In this document: piece after piece, positions 32,342 through 41,315 of the stretch
Numbering within the stretch: the first letter of the stretch is position 1
Layout of the letters: each line of letters starts with the position of its first letter
Assembly: GCA_963728535.1 (NCBI GenBank)
Contig: CAVSKK010000001.1
Span: 992,001 to 1,056,000, forward strand
Source: VAXT01 sp963728535
GTDB lineage: Bacteria; Actinomycetota; Thermoleophilia; Gaiellales; Gaiellaceae
DNA length: 64,000 nucleotides
Direction: 5' to 3'
Program-made: the position numbers and the translations under genes
The notes under the pieces: model-generated
What the model saw: the letters and a program-made list of their open reading frames with translations, nothing else
Databases searched by the model: none
What the model was told of the DNA's origin: nothing

Positions 32342-32872
32342 CTAACGCCTGCGGAAGCCGACGTCCAGGGTGACGATCGTCGTCGGCATGCCGCCGAAGA
32401 CGCCCGAGCCGCTTGGCACGACGACCACGCCGATGCCCGCGTCGCGAAATCGCCTCGAGACGACGTTGGCGCGATGGGGCGGGCTCGCGAGCCAGTCTTG
32501 CAGCACCTCGAGCGCCGCCAAGCCGGGCTGCCCGTACTCGAGGTTCTCGCCGACCATCCAGCGCCGGTATCCGGTCTCCGGGTAATAGACCGAGATCCGG
32601 CGCCAGAAGGCCGCACCGTTGGGCGATGCATGTTCGAAATAGCCCCACCGCGCCATCTCGGCCGAGTGACGAACGGCGGCGGCGTGGAGTCGCGGGGACG
32701 ACCGAAACGCACGGAGTCCGCGAGCGCGGCGGAAGCTGTTCAACTCCGCCATCAGATCGACCTCGAGAAAGTAGTCTGACCACCTCTCGCCCGCGGGCTG
32801 AGCAGGCGGAGCGCCCGCCGAAAGGGTCGGAACGAAAGCCGCCGCCGCCGCAAGCGTGGCGATAACGCACAT
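32342..32872 (-). CDS. Secreted CAP (SCP/PR1) domain protein
   Basis: 176 residues with a signal peptide (MCVIATLAAAAAFVPTLSAG). CAP motifs: ELNSFRRARGLRAFRSSPRL, AVRHSAEMARWGYFEHASPNG (His of the catalytic-like pocket), MVGENLEYG and WLASPPHRANVVSRRFRDAG, then IGVVVVPSG. Known CAP proteins are extracellular; many bind lipids. It follows lpdA on the same strand, but a 105-nt gap suggests its own unit. Confidence 0.9.
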   Translation of the reverse strand: MCVIATLAAAAAFVPTLSAGAPPAQPAGERWSDYFLEVDLMAELNSFRRARGLRAFRSSPRLHAAAVRHSAEMARWGYFEHASPNGAAFWRRISVYYPETGYRRWMVGENLEYGQPGLAALEVLQDWLASPPHRANVVSRRFRDAGIGVVVVPSGSGVFGGMPTTIVTLDVGFRRR

Positions 32873-32977
32873 TGGGGGTCGCAGTGCGCGTATGCCGAGA
32901 GGAGTGCCCGCAGACGCGCCAGGCCATGCACCTTCTCTGTAAAGAAATTGTAATTTCTGGGTGTGTGAGCGCCGGTC

Positions 32978-34384
32978 TTAGGCCTGGGCGGCGGCGCGGC
33001 GCTTGGGCGGGAGATGAATCGCGCGGCCGAGCGCGACGAGCCCCGCCTCCTTGATCGCCTCCGAGAGCGTTGGATGAGCGGCCATCCCGTCCGCGACCGT
33101 CTCGACCGTTGCTTCCGCGTCGAGCGCAACGACGCCGGCCTCGATCAGGTCGGTCACGTGCGGTCCAACCATGACGATCCCGAGCAGCTCGCCGTAGCGC
33201 GTCTCGTGGATCGACTTGACCCAGCCGACGGTCTCGTTCTGCATCACGGCGCGCGCGTTCGCGACCCACGGGAACATGCCCGTCGCCACGTCATCGCCGT
33301 ACTGCTCGCGCGCCTCTTGCTCCGTCAGCCCGACGCCGGCGATCTCCGGGTCGGTGTAGATCGGGCGCGGCACACCGCGGTTGTCGACGATCGCGTCATG
33401 ACCCGTCGCGTTCTCGGCGGCGACCTCTCCTTCGCGGAACGCGGTGTGCGCGAGCTGCCAGTAGCCGGCGCAGTCGCCAACCGCGTAGATGTGCGGAACG
33501 GTCGTCCGCCGATGCTCGTCCGCGGCGATTCCCTTGCGCTTGTCGAGCTCGACTCCGATCTCTTCGAGCCCGAGGCCCTCGACGAGCGGGCCGCGTCCGA
33601 CTGCGACCAGCATGAGATCGCACTCGACGGTCTCGCCCTCGCCGAAATACACGCGCAGGCCCTCGCCGGTCTCCTCGACCTTCGTGCACTGCTTCTCGAG
33701 GTGAAGCGCGATGCTGCGCTTCCCGAAGTGCTTTGCGAGCTCGGCGGCCGCGTCGTCGTCCTCGGCCGGGATCAGCTTCGGGAGCATCTCGATGATCGTC
33801 ACGTCGGTGCCGAAGCGGCGGAAGATCGAGGCGAACTCGCAGCCGATGATGCCGCCGCCGAGCACGACGAGCCGGCGCGGCACCTGCGTCTGCGCAAGCA
33901 GGCCGGTCGAGTCGACGCAGCGCGCCGAATCGAGGCCCTCGATGGGCGGGCGCAGCGGGAACGAGCCCGTGGCGACGATCGCGCTCTTGAAGCTGACGTC
34001 CTCCCCACCCTCGACCGCGATCGTGTTCGCGTCCTTGAAGCGACCGGCTCCCTTCACCCACTCGACGCCGTTGGCCTTGAAGAGGCCGGCGACGCCCTGG
34101 GTCATCTGCTTGACGACCTGGTCCTTCCACTGGTTCGCGGCGCCGAAGTCGAGCTGCGGAGCCCCGACCTGGACGCCGAGCTTGCCGAAGGTCTCCTGGG
34201 CTTCCTTGATCGCGAATGCGGTCTGCACCCAGGCTTTCGTCGGGATGCAGCCGACGCGGAGACACGTGCCCCCGAGCTCGGGCTCCTTCTCGATGCAGAC
34301 GGCCTTTGCGCCAAGTTGTGCGGCGCGGATCGCAGCCGTGTAGCCGCCGGGCCCGCCGCCGAGGACGGCAACGTCACAGTCCAT
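32978..34384 (-). CDS. lpdA: Dihydrolipoyl dehydrogenase (E3)
   Basis: 468 residues from ATG 34384; longer upstream frames are noise. FAD site VAVLGGGPGGYTAAIRAAQLG, redox disulfide GGTCLRVGCIPTK (Cys41/Cys46), NAD site RRLVVLGGGIIGCEFASIF, second FAD site HIYAVGDCAGY, and dimer-interface HPTLSEAIKEA with the catalytic His-Glu. It reoxidises dihydrolipoamide on E2. Last gene of the pdh operon, 10 nt after the APH gene. Confidence 0.97.
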   Translation of the reverse strand: MDCDVAVLGGGPGGYTAAIRAAQLGAKAVCIEKEPELGGTCLRVGCIPTKAWVQTAFAIKEAQETFGKLGVQVGAPQLDFGAANQWKDQVVKQMTQGVAGLFKANGVEWVKGAGRFKDANTIAVEGGEDVSFKSAIVATGSFPLRPPIEGLDSARCVDSTGLLAQTQVPRRLVVLGGGIIGCEFASIFRRFGTDVTIIEMLPKLIPAEDDDAAAELAKHFGKRSIALHLEKQCTKVEETGEGLRVYFGEGETVECDLMLVAVGRGPLVEGLGLEEIGVELDKRKGIAADEHRRTTVPHIYAVGDCAGYWQLAHTAFREGEVAAENATGHDAIVDNRGVPRPIYTDPEIAGVGLTEQEAREQYGDDVATGMFPWVANARAVMQNETVGWVKSIHETRYGELLGIVMVGPHVTDLIEAGVVALDAEATVETVADGMAAHPTLSEAIKEAGLVALGRAIHLPPKRRAAAQA

Positions 34385-34394
34385 GGCGGCGATC

Positions 34395-35249
34395 CTATCG
34401 GTCGAGCGGCGGCAGCCCGAGAGCCTCAACCGTCCAGGGGAGCGCGACCTCGAGCTGCGCGAGTTGCAACGCACGGACGGTCGGGGCTCCCGCAGGCGGC
34501 GGCCGCCCGGCGATCGGTGCGAAGAACCCGCTGACGACCGCGGTCAGGTCGCCCGCGTCCGGGAGCAGCTCGGCCGGAGCCGGCCCGCCTTCCGTGTAGA
34601 GGCTCGGCAGCCAGAAGAGGAGGTCGACCAGGGGATTCCCGAGGCACGCCCAGTTCCAGTCGACGAGCACGGCGCGCCCGTCCGCGATGCAGATGTTGTC
34701 GCTGCGAACGTCGAGATGCAGGAACGCCTCGCCCCGGACGTCGCAGCGCTCCGACGCGGCGATCAGCTCCGGGAGGGCTGACTCTAGCCATTCGGACGAG
34801 CAGAGCCCGAGCGAGAGGAACGCCGCCGGATCGGACTCGACCTCTCGCCAGGTGTGCAATTCATGGCGAGTCAGCGGCGGGAGACCGTGCGGCGGCAACG
34901 CAGCGTGCAGCTCGTCGAGGACCTGGCAGACGAGCTCGACGTCGCCTGCGCGCCAAGGCGGTGGCCAGTGCGCACCGCTCAGGTCTTCGAGTACGAGCAG
35001 CGGCAGCTCACCGTCGTCGTCCCAGCCGAGCAGGCGCGGGAGATAGTCGGCCTCGAAGCTTCCGTAGACCCGGTGCTCGTCCCGCAGGAAACCGGCCGTC
35101 GGCTCGTCGACCGCAAGCTTCGCGAACGCACGAGCGCCGTCCGGGAGCTCGACGAGCCAGCGCTCCATGAGCGTGTAGCCGCGACCGGTGAGCCGGGCGA
35201 GCGGCCGGGCGCCGAGCCGCGCCGCTAGAACTGCGCGCGCATCGTCCAT
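34395..35249 (-). CDS. Aminoglycoside phosphotransferase-like kinase (APH family)
   Basis: 284 residues from ATG 35249 (DDARAVLAARLGARP), chosen because upstream sequence is the GNAT gene in another frame. Kinase-like motifs: AFAKLAVDEPTAGFLRDEH (Lys and Glu), LLVLEDLSG (hinge), FLHLDVRSDNICIADGRAVLVDWNW (catalytic HxDxxxxN and metal Asp). Likely phosphorylates a small molecule, not necessarily an antibiotic. Overlaps the GNAT gene by 25 nt inside the pdh operon. Confidence 0.88.
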   Translation of the reverse strand: MDDARAVLAARLGARPLARLTGRGYTLMERWLVELPDGARAFAKLAVDEPTAGFLRDEHRVYGSFEADYLPRLLGWDDDGELPLLVLEDLSGAHWPPPWRAGDVELVCQVLDELHAALPPHGLPPLTRHELHTWREVESDPAAFLSLGLCSSEWLESALPELIAASERCDVRGEAFLHLDVRSDNICIADGRAVLVDWNWACLGNPLVDLLFWLPSLYTEGGPAPAELLPDAGDLTAVVSGFFAPIAGRPPPAGAPTVRALQLAQLEVALPWTVEALGLPPLDR

Positions 35250-35686
35250 GCGCCGTCGCGCTCGTCGATCTTCTCGAAGCCGTAGCGCTCGTAGAGCTGC
35301 ACGGCGGGGCTGTCCTTGGCGACGCTGAGGCTGATCGACGCGAAGCCGTCGGCGCGGGCGCGAGCAAGCAGCGCGTCCATCAGCTCGCCGCCGAAGCCGT
35401 GGCCGCGCCTGCTGGGAACGACCGCGATCGAGAGCTCCGGGGTGTGCTCGTCGACGAACCCGTACCCCTGCGCGTTCGACTTGAAGAGCCGGTACCACGC
35501 GGCTCCAACTGGGAAGCCCTCGTCGAGTGCGATCACCGCCGCATCGCCGGGGCGGCCCCAGTTCTCGACATAGCGCATCGGGTGCAGTCCGCTCTCGTCC
35601 TCGGCGCCACTCGCGCGCCAGTAGTAAGCGTGGCGGAGCATGTCGCGGAGGAAGCGCGCGTCCTGGGGAGTTCCCGGCCGGATCAC
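35225..35686 (-). CDS. GNAT family N-acetyltransferase
   Basis: 153 residues, GTG start overlapping the VOC gene by 4 nt. GNAT acetyl-CoA motif A is LSIAVVPSRRGHGFGGELMDALL, followed by SLSVAKDSPAVQLYERYGF (motif B). The N-terminal RPGTPQDARFLRDML is the usual first strand-helix. Substrate unknown. Embedded between E2 and E3 genes. Confidence 0.92.
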   Translation of the reverse strand: MIRPGTPQDARFLRDMLRHAYYWRASGAEDESGLHPMRYVENWGRPGDAAVIALDEGFPVGAAWYRLFKSNAQGYGFVDEHTPELSIAVVPSRRGHGFGGELMDALLARARADGFASISLSVAKDSPAVQLYERYGFEKIDERDGAWTMRAQF

Positions 35687-36015
35687 GGCGTGAGTTGCTG
35701 AACGAGCTGCAGCCGGTTCCCGTCCGGATCGAAGACGTCGACGACACGGACCTCCTCGTGCAACTCGATGACAATGCCGACCTCGATCTGCTCGGCGCGC
35801 AAACGCTCGGCTTCGGCCTTGATGTCCTTGACGTCGACGCTCGCGACTGGGCCATCCGGTTGCGGCTCCCCCTCCGCGAGGGCGATCGTCATCTCATCCC
35901 GCTCGAGCTTCGACCAGCCGTCGTCGGCCGCGAATGTTTCCGTGAAGCCGAGCTTCTCCGTGTAGAACGCGCGCGCTGCGTCGAGGTCGCGGACGTGGTA
36001 CCAGATGCGCGTCAC
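35683..36015 (-). CDS. VOC/glyoxalase-bleomycin resistance superfamily protein
   Basis: 110 residues, one VOC module pair: MTRIWYHVRDLDAARAFYTEKLGF and VRVVDVFDPDGNRLQLVQQL. The N-terminal His and C-terminal Gln could act as metal ligands. Overlaps pdhC and the GNAT gene by 4 nt on either side. Function unknown; could be a methylglyoxal-related or dioxygenase-like enzyme. Confidence 0.9.
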   Translation of the reverse strand: MTRIWYHVRDLDAARAFYTEKLGFTETFAADDGWSKLERDEMTIALAEGEPQPDGPVASVDVKDIKAEAERLRAEQIEVGIVIELHEEVRVVDVFDPDGNRLQLVQQLTP

Positions 36016-37226
36016 AGCGCGAGCCCCGGCTCTTCGAGGAGCATCTTAAGCTCTCGCAGGAGCTCGGCAGCCTTGGCGCCGTCGACGGCGCGATGGTCGC
36101 AGGTGAGCGTCATCGACATCATCGGCCGGACGACGAGCTCACCGTTCTCAGCGACGGGGCGCTCCTCGATGGCGCCGACGGCGAGGATCGCGGCCTGCGG
36201 TGGATTGAGCACTGCGATGAAGTGCTCGACGCCGTACATGCCGAGGTTCGAGATCGTGAAGGTGCCGTCCTGGAGATCCTCTGCCGAGAGCTTGGCCTCG
36301 CGGGCGCGCTGGACGAGCTCGCCGCGATCGGCCGCGATCTGGACGAGCGACTTGCGCTCGCACTCACGGATGACAGGGACGACGAGGCCGCGCTCGGTGG
36401 CGACCGCGAGCCCGACGTTGGCGTTCGGGAAGATCCGGACCTCGTCGTCTGCGAAGTGTGCGTTCACCTCGCGATGCCGGAGGAGCGCGATCGCGGCGAG
36501 CTTCGTCAGGACGTCGGTCACGGTCACCTTCTCGTCGCGCAGTCGCTCCCGGAGGGCAAGTGAACGCGTCATGTCCGCGGACATGGAGATCTGGAAGACG
36601 GGTGCTTCCCAGGCCTTCGTCAATCGCCTCGCGATCGTGCGCCGGATCGAAGAAAGCGGCACGACCTCGGCCTCCAGCGGCGCCGCGCCGGCCGTCGCGT
36701 GGGCGGGCGCGGCGGCTGCGCGCTCGACGTCCTCGGCGACGACGCGGCCCTCCGGGCCGGTGCCGGTGAGGCTCTGCAGGTCGATGCTGCGCTCGCGGGC
36801 TATCCGGCGCGCAAGCGGCGAGGCCTTGACGCGGCCGTCAGCTGGGGCGGCTTCGGGTGCGGGCTCATCGGCGGACGCCTCTCGTCCCTGCTCTCGCTCC
36901 TCCTCCCGCGCAGGCCCGGGCGAGCCTTCCTCCTGCGGGTCCTCGTCGACCTCCTGGGCTGCCTCCTCCGCATCGGGCACCTCCTCGCCCTGCTCGCCGA
37001 TGACCGCGATCCGCTTGCCAACTGCGATCTCCGCACCCTCCTGGGCAAGAATCTTGAGGAGCGTCCCGCTCGCCTCGGCCTCGACCTCCTGGGTCACCTT
37101 GTCGGTGTCGAGCTCGTAGAGCGCCTCGCCCTTCTCGACCGAGTCGCCCTCGGACTTCAGCCAGCGGACGATCGTCCCGGCCTCCATGCCCTGGCCGAGC
37201 CGCGGGAGGCTGACCTCAACTGCCAT
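36012..37226 (-). CDS. pdhC: Dihydrolipoamide acetyltransferase (E2) of 2-oxoacid dehydrogenase
   Basis: 404 residues. Lipoyl domain 1-75 with the lipoylated lysine (ELDTDKVTQEVEAE, Lys43). A Pro/Glu/Ala linker follows, then a peripheral-subunit-binding domain (KASPLARRIARERSIDLQSL) and a catalytic domain with CDHRAVDGAKAAELL (HxxxDG). Single lipoyl domain. Overlaps pdhB by 11 nt and VOC by 4. Acetyl versus branched-chain specificity cannot be told from this; pyruvate is the most likely. Confidence 0.95.
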   Translation of the reverse strand: MAVEVSLPRLGQGMEAGTIVRWLKSEGDSVEKGEALYELDTDKVTQEVEAEASGTLLKILAQEGAEIAVGKRIAVIGEQGEEVPDAEEAAQEVDEDPQEEGSPGPAREEEREQGREASADEPAPEAAPADGRVKASPLARRIARERSIDLQSLTGTGPEGRVVAEDVERAAAAPAHATAGAAPLEAEVVPLSSIRRTIARRLTKAWEAPVFQISMSADMTRSLALRERLRDEKVTVTDVLTKLAAIALLRHREVNAHFADDEVRIFPNANVGLAVATERGLVVPVIRECERKSLVQIAADRGELVQRAREAKLSAEDLQDGTFTISNLGMYGVEHFIAVLNPPQAAILAVGAIEERPVAENGELVVRPMMSMTLTCDHRAVDGAKAAELLRELKMLLEEPGLAL

Positions 37227-38202
37227 TGCGTCCGACCGTGCGCATGATCGCCTCGTGGACGTCGGCCTGGTGCGGGACGACGAACTCCTCCATCACGGGC
37301 GCGAACGGCACCGGCACGAACTTCGCCCCGACGCGCTCGATCGGCGCGTCGAGCCAGTCGAAGGCCTGGTGCTGGAGGATCGCGGCCACCTCGGCGCCGT
37401 AGCCCATCTTCGTGACCGCTTCATGTGCGACGACCGCGCGATTCGTCTTCTTCACGGAGTCGACGAGCGTCTGCTCGTCGAGCGGCTGCAGCGTGCGTGG
37501 GTCGACGACTTCGACGGAGACGCCCTCTTTCTCGGCCTCCTCGGCCGCAGCGAGCGACTCGTGCACGAGCCGGCCGGTCGCGACGACGGTCACGTCCTCG
37601 CCTTCGCGGTGCACCCGCGCCTTGCCGATCGGGATCGGCTCGAGCTCGTCGGGCACCTCCTCCTTGATCCCGTAGAGCGTGCGGTGCTCGAAGAAGACGA
37701 CCGGGTTGTCGTCGTAGATCGCCGACCAGAGGAGGCCGCGCACGTCGGTCGGCGTGGACGGGAAGAGCACCTTGAGGCCGGGGATGTGGACGAACCACGC
37801 CTCGAGCTGCTGCGCGTGCTGCGCGCCGGGCGACCAGCCGGCTCCGCCCTGGGTGCGGATCGTCAGCGGCACCTTCAACTGCCCGCCCGACATGTAGCGG
37901 TGCTTGGCGGCCTGGTTGACGATCTGCTCCGCGGCGAGCGTCAGGAAGTCCTCGTACATGACCTCGACGACGGGCCGCATGCCCTGCATCGCAGCGCCGA
38001 CGCCCGCGCCGACCAGCGCCATCTCCGAGATCGGCGTGTTGCGCACGCGCTCGGGCCCGAACTCGTCGAGCATCCCCTGCGTGACGCCCATCGAGCCGCC
38101 CATCTCGGCGATGTCCTCGCCCATGATGAAGACGTCGTCGTCCTTGCGCATCGCCTGGGCGAGCGCGTCGCGGACGGCCTCTCGGTAGCTCAGCTCAGGC
38201 AT
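37216..38202 (-). CDS. pdhB: 2-oxoacid (pyruvate) dehydrogenase E1 beta subunit
   Basis: 328 residues. MPELSYREAVRDALAQAMRKDDDVFIMGEDI, GMLDEFGPERVRNTPISEMA, QGGAGWSPGAQHAQQLEAWFVH and EVVDPRTLQPLDEQTL are E1-beta signatures. Its ATG overlaps the end of pdhA by 8 nt (ATGCCTGA), so both are coupled and form the alpha2beta2 TPP enzyme. Confidence 0.96.
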   Translation of the reverse strand: MPELSYREAVRDALAQAMRKDDDVFIMGEDIAEMGGSMGVTQGMLDEFGPERVRNTPISEMALVGAGVGAAMQGMRPVVEVMYEDFLTLAAEQIVNQAAKHRYMSGGQLKVPLTIRTQGGAGWSPGAQHAQQLEAWFVHIPGLKVLFPSTPTDVRGLLWSAIYDDNPVVFFEHRTLYGIKEEVPDELEPIPIGKARVHREGEDVTVVATGRLVHESLAAAEEAEKEGVSVEVVDPRTLQPLDEQTLVDSVKKTNRAVVAHEAVTKMGYGAEVAAILQHQAFDWLDAPIERVGAKFVPVPFAPVMEEFVVPHQADVHEAIMRTVGRNGS

Positions 38203-39167
38203 AGAGGTTCTTCAGGGCGTCTTCTGGTTTGGGGTCGGTGCCTGCTCTTTGCGAACTCGACCGAGGCCTCGACGAGCTCGTGCGCCTCGCGGTCGGCGTC
38301 CTCGAACTCCTCGTCGCTGAGCTCGAGCCGCTCGCGGAGCTTCGTGATCGGATCCTGCGTGGCGCGGAGCTCCTCGACCTCGCCCTTCGGCCGGTAGACC
38401 TGGGCATCGCCGATGTAGTGGCCGGTCAGCCGGTAGGTCTCGAGCAGCAGGAACACCGGGCCATGGGCTTCGCGTGCGTGGTCGAGCGCGGCCAGCGCCG
38501 TGCGGTAGACCTCCTCGACGTCCTGGCCGTCGGCGCGCATCGCCTCCATCCCGTAGGCGGCGGCGCGGTTGGTCAGGTCCTCGATCGGCAGGTGCTGGCT
38601 GGCCGGCGTCGACTCGGCCCAATGGTTGTTCTCGCAGACGAAGACCGCAGGGACCTGCCAGAGCTGCGCCATGTTCAGCGACTCGTGGAACGTGCCGATG
38701 TTCGTCGCGCCGTCGCCGAAGAACGCGACCGCGACGCGCGGCTCGTCGCGGAGCTTGAACGCGAGCGCTGCGCCGACCGTCGCAGGCAGCCCGCCGCCGA
38801 CGACCGCGTTTGCCCCGAGGTTGCCGCGTTCGACGTCGTAGAGGTGCATCGAGCCGCCGTAGCCGTGCGAGGTGCCCTCGAGCTTCCCGTAGAGCTCGGC
38901 CATCACCTCGTTCGGGTGCGTCCCTTTCGCCAGCGTGTGCCCGTGGGCGCGATGAGTCGAGGCGATCACGTCGGCTTCTTCCAGCGCGCGGCAGACGCCG
39001 ACGGCGCAGGCCTCCTGTCCGATCGCGACATGGAGGAAGCCGGGCAGCTCTCCGGCGCGAAACCGCTCCTCGACCTTCTCCTCGAAACGCCGGATGAGCA
39101 GCATCTCGCGGAAGAACTCCCGCAGGAGATCTTCGGACACGGCCCCCTTCTTCTCCACCTTGGCCAT
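38195..39167 (-). CDS. pdhA: 2-oxoacid (pyruvate) dehydrogenase E1 alpha subunit (C-terminal frameshift)
   Basis: About 324 residues from ATG 39167 (MAKVEKKGAVSEDLLREFF). TPP motif VAFFGDGATNIGTFHESLN ... FVCENNHWAESTPASQHLP; HGHTLAKGTHPNEVMAELY before it. Near 38250 the frame changes: the continuous frame gives an aberrant Arg-rich tail, whereas the next frame gives AGTDPKPEDALKNLYA, the normal E1-alpha end, stopping at 38195. Most simply a one- or two-base indel. First gene of the operon. Confidence 0.92.
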
Positions 39168-39194
39168 CTCGAGTTTGAGTTTATGCTCAGGCTC

Positions 39195-39836
39195 GTGAGC
39201 CTCGTCAAGCAGTGGCGGGAGATCGTTCGAGAGCTGCCCGAGGGCTGGGCGGATGCCCGCCTGCGGCTGACCGTCGACGACGAGCGCGCTGCCGCCCGGG
39301 CCGCCGCGATGCTGGCGCCCTTGAACCCGGGCCGGCGCGGGCCGGCACTGCGTTTCTTCGCCGCGCAGGGCGGGACGGCACATGCTCCCGCGCTTGTCGA
39401 GCGGCTGCTCGCGCGGCTCGACGAGGAGCGGATCTCGGGCGCGCTCGAGCTCGTCGGCGCGAGCGAGGCCGCGCCGAAGCCGGTCATGCACCGGTCGACC
39501 CTCGCCGGGACGTGGGACGAGGCGATCGCCGGGCTGCCACCCGACTGGAGCGACCTCTACGCCGAGGTCGAGCTCGTCTCCACCGATTGGCTCGATCGCG
39601 CCGCTCTCCTGATGGCGCCGCTCAACCCTGCGCGCTACGGCGAGGCCGCGGGCTTCCGATTCCGTGTTGCGCGCCGCTTCGGATACGGCGCCGCCCCGAA
39701 GATGACGCGCCGCTGCCTCGAGCGGGTCGACGAGGAGCAGATCTTCGGCGAGCTGCGCATCCTCCGTGTTCTCTCGGACACCCATCCGGTGGCGACGCAA
39801 GGGCCGGTCTGGTACCTGGACGGGCGGTCGGTGTGA
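39195..39836 (+). CDS. Conserved protein of unknown function, two-repeat fold
   Basis: 213 residues from the GTG at 39195 (VSLVKQWREIVRELPEGW); an ATG at 39183 is possible. Two similar halves: WADARLRLTVDD ... RRGPALRFFAAQGG and WSDLYAEVELVSTD ... GEAAGFRFRVARRFG, each with LLAPLNP/LLMAPLNPARYG. So an internal duplication. Overlaps the PRC-barrel gene by 4 nt. Divergent from pdhA. Confidence 0.8.
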   Translation: MSLVKQWREIVRELPEGWADARLRLTVDDERAAARAAAMLAPLNPGRRGPALRFFAAQGGTAHAPALVERLLARLDEERISGALELVGASEAAPKPVMHRSTLAGTWDEAIAGLPPDWSDLYAEVELVSTDWLDRAALLMAPLNPARYGEAAGFRFRVARRFGYGAAPKMTRRCLERVDEEQIFGELRILRVLSDTHPVATQGPVWYLDGRSV

Positions 39837-40099
39837 GCGATCCCGTCTCCTGGTTCCTCATCGAGCCGGGTTGGAAGGTCGTCGACGCCGACGGCAAGAA
39901 CGTTGGACGAGTCGAGGAGGTCGTCGGCGACACCGCGGAGGACATCTTCAACGGGCTCGCCGTCTCGACCGGACTCTTGGCGAAGCCCCGCTATGTCCCC
40001 GCCGAGCAGGTCGGGGAGATCACCGAGGGCGAAGTGCAGCTCAAGCTGCCCGCCGAGCACGTCGACCGGCTCGAGGAGCACGAGCCGCCGGCCGTCTAG
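39833..40099 (+). CDS. PRC-barrel-like/DUF2171 domain protein
   Basis: 88 residues, GTG start. SDPVSWFLIEPGWKVVDADGKNVG followed by RVEEVVGDTAEDIFNGL, then KPRYVPAEQVGEITEGEVQLKL. Matches the small-barrel PRC/DUF2171 group involved in RNA or chromatin-like and photosystem proteins. Coupled to the upstream gene. The 188 nt after it (40100-40287) hold no clear gene. Confidence 0.85.
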   Translation: MSDPVSWFLIEPGWKVVDADGKNVGRVEEVVGDTAEDIFNGLAVSTGLLAKPRYVPAEQVGEITEGEVQLKLPAEHVDRLEEHEPPAV

Positions 40100-40287
40100 C
40101 GGCCCTGGCGAAACCGCTCCACCTTCTTACTGCGGTACCCCCGACCTCCTCCCCACGACGAGCATAGTCGCGAAAAACGCACGCGTGGGTGTCAGATTTG
40201 CGCCGACATTGCCGCGCCTAGGGGCTGCCTCGCCACGATGGTGGAAGCCCCACGAATCCGCGGGACGCGAAGGTCCCCGTTGAGCCG

Positions 40288-40761
40288 TCAGCCGACGAGA
40301 TCCGCGAGCTCGCGGGCCAGCGCGGCCGCGTCTCGAGAGTTGCGCGCGATCGCGACGCAGGTGTCGTCGCCGGCGATCGTGCCCACGATTCGCGGGTGCT
40401 CGAGGCGGTCGAGCGCGCGAGCGACGGCGGGCGCGGAGCCGAGCTCGGACTGGACGACGACGATGTTCTGGGCGGCGTCGACCCGCCGGCCGAACTGCGA
40501 CAGCACACCCGCGAGCGCATCCCGGGGATTACTGCTCCGACGGGTCTGCGGCGCCACGTAGCGGGGGCGGCCGAGAACGTCGTGCGTCTTGTCGAGCCCG
40601 AGCTCGCGGATGTCCCGAGAGATCGTCGCCTGGGTGACGCTGCAGCCCGCCCGCACGAGCGCGTCCATCAGCTCGTGCTGCGTGCCCACGCGCCGCCGCG
40701 AGACGATGCTCGTGATCAACTTCTGCCGCTCGTTCTTCCCCAGCCCTTGCTCGCTGCGCAT
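40288..40761 (-). CDS. argR: Arginine repressor
   Basis: 157 residues from ATG 40761. N-terminal wHTH (RQKLITSIVSRRRVGTQHELMDAL, VTQATISRDIRELGLDKTHD) and C-terminal oligomerisation/Arg-binding domain (VVVQSELGSAPAVARALDRL, GTIAGDDTCVAIARNS, with the GTIAGDDT effector motif). It controls arginine genes; none are in the window. An ARG-box-like site precedes the start, suggesting autorepression. Confidence 0.96.
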   Translation of the reverse strand: MRSEQGLGKNERQKLITSIVSRRRVGTQHELMDALVRAGCSVTQATISRDIRELGLDKTHDVLGRPRYVAPQTRRSSNPRDALAGVLSQFGRRVDAAQNIVVVQSELGSAPAVARALDRLEHPRIVGTIAGDDTCVAIARNSRDAAALARELADLVG

Positions 40762-40767
40762 AGAGCA

Positions 40768-40781
40768 AGAATAAGTATGCA
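40768..40781 (-). promoter_or_regulatory. ARG-box-like operator upstream of argR
   Basis: Minus strand TGCATACTTATTCT matches the ARG box core TGAATwwwwATTCA in 8 of 10 fixed bases, 6 nt before the ATG. AT-rich in a GC-rich background. Confidence 0.5.
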
Positions 40782-40833
40782 AGAGCCTCCGTCCAACGTT
40801 TCGCAGCGGCTTCTTCGCGGTAGGGTTGCATCG

Positions 40834-40965
40834 ATGCTGCGAAAACTCCTTTGGACCGGTCTCTACGGCGGGCTCGCGGCGGTCGCGACTGTCGCGGCGC
40901 GGCGCACGGCCTCGAAGATCTGGCGCGTCACGACCGGCGAAGAGCCCCCGGTGAAGAAGAAATGA
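40834..40965 (+). CDS. DUF4235-like small membrane protein
   Basis: 43 residues: MLRKLLWTGLYGGLAAVATVA then ARRTASKIWRVTTGEEPP. One membrane helix plus the short cytosolic KIWRVTTGEEPP tail typical of DUF4235 proteins. First gene of a five-gene membrane cluster (DUF4235, unknown, holin-like, DUF3618, YihY); stops overlap starts. Confidence 0.75.
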   Translation: MLRKLLWTGLYGGLAAVATVAARRTASKIWRVTTGEEPPVKKK

Positions 40966-41315
40966 CCAAGGCCGACCTGCTCGTCGACCGCGCCGCGGCC
41001 CGGCTCCAGGAAATCGCCAACAGAGCTGCCGCGGAGGGAGGCTTCGCCGCGAAGCTCGCGCAACCGCTGGCGGACGATGCCGAGTTCCTTCGCAAGCTGA
41101 AGCCGAGCCTCATCCTGGCAAGAGCGAAGGGAGAGGCGCCGACGAACGGGAAGCCCACGCACGGCGCTGTCGCCCCGTCGGGCCCGCAGCTCGGCACGCG
41201 CCCGAAGGGGAAGGGCGGGCTGAACCCGTTCCTCGTCATCGGCGTCGCCCTCGTCGCGGGGATCGTGCTCGCGAAGATCGTCGATTGGAGGGGCGTTGGC
41301 GACCCGCGCGACTGA
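40962..41315 (+). CDS. Membrane-anchored protein of unknown function
   Basis: 117 residues. A helical N-terminal domain (LLVDRAAARLQEIANRAAAEGG), a basic Gly/Pro-rich linker, and a C-terminal TM (PFLVIGVALVAGIVLAKIV). Overlaps the DUF4235-like stop by 4 nt and the next gene by 20 nt. Probably a cell-envelope protein of the cluster. Confidence 0.75.
   Translation: MTKADLLVDRAAARLQEIANRAAAEGGFAAKLAQPLADDAEFLRKLKPSLILARAKGEAPTNGKPTHGAVAPSGPQLGTRPKGKGGLNPFLVIGVALVAGIVLAKIVDWRGVGDPRD

Noticed and set aside
16998..40200. Recurring GGTGTCAGAT at about 17010, 23064 and 40187
   Set aside because: Only three short copies, one inside a gene start; too weak to call an element.
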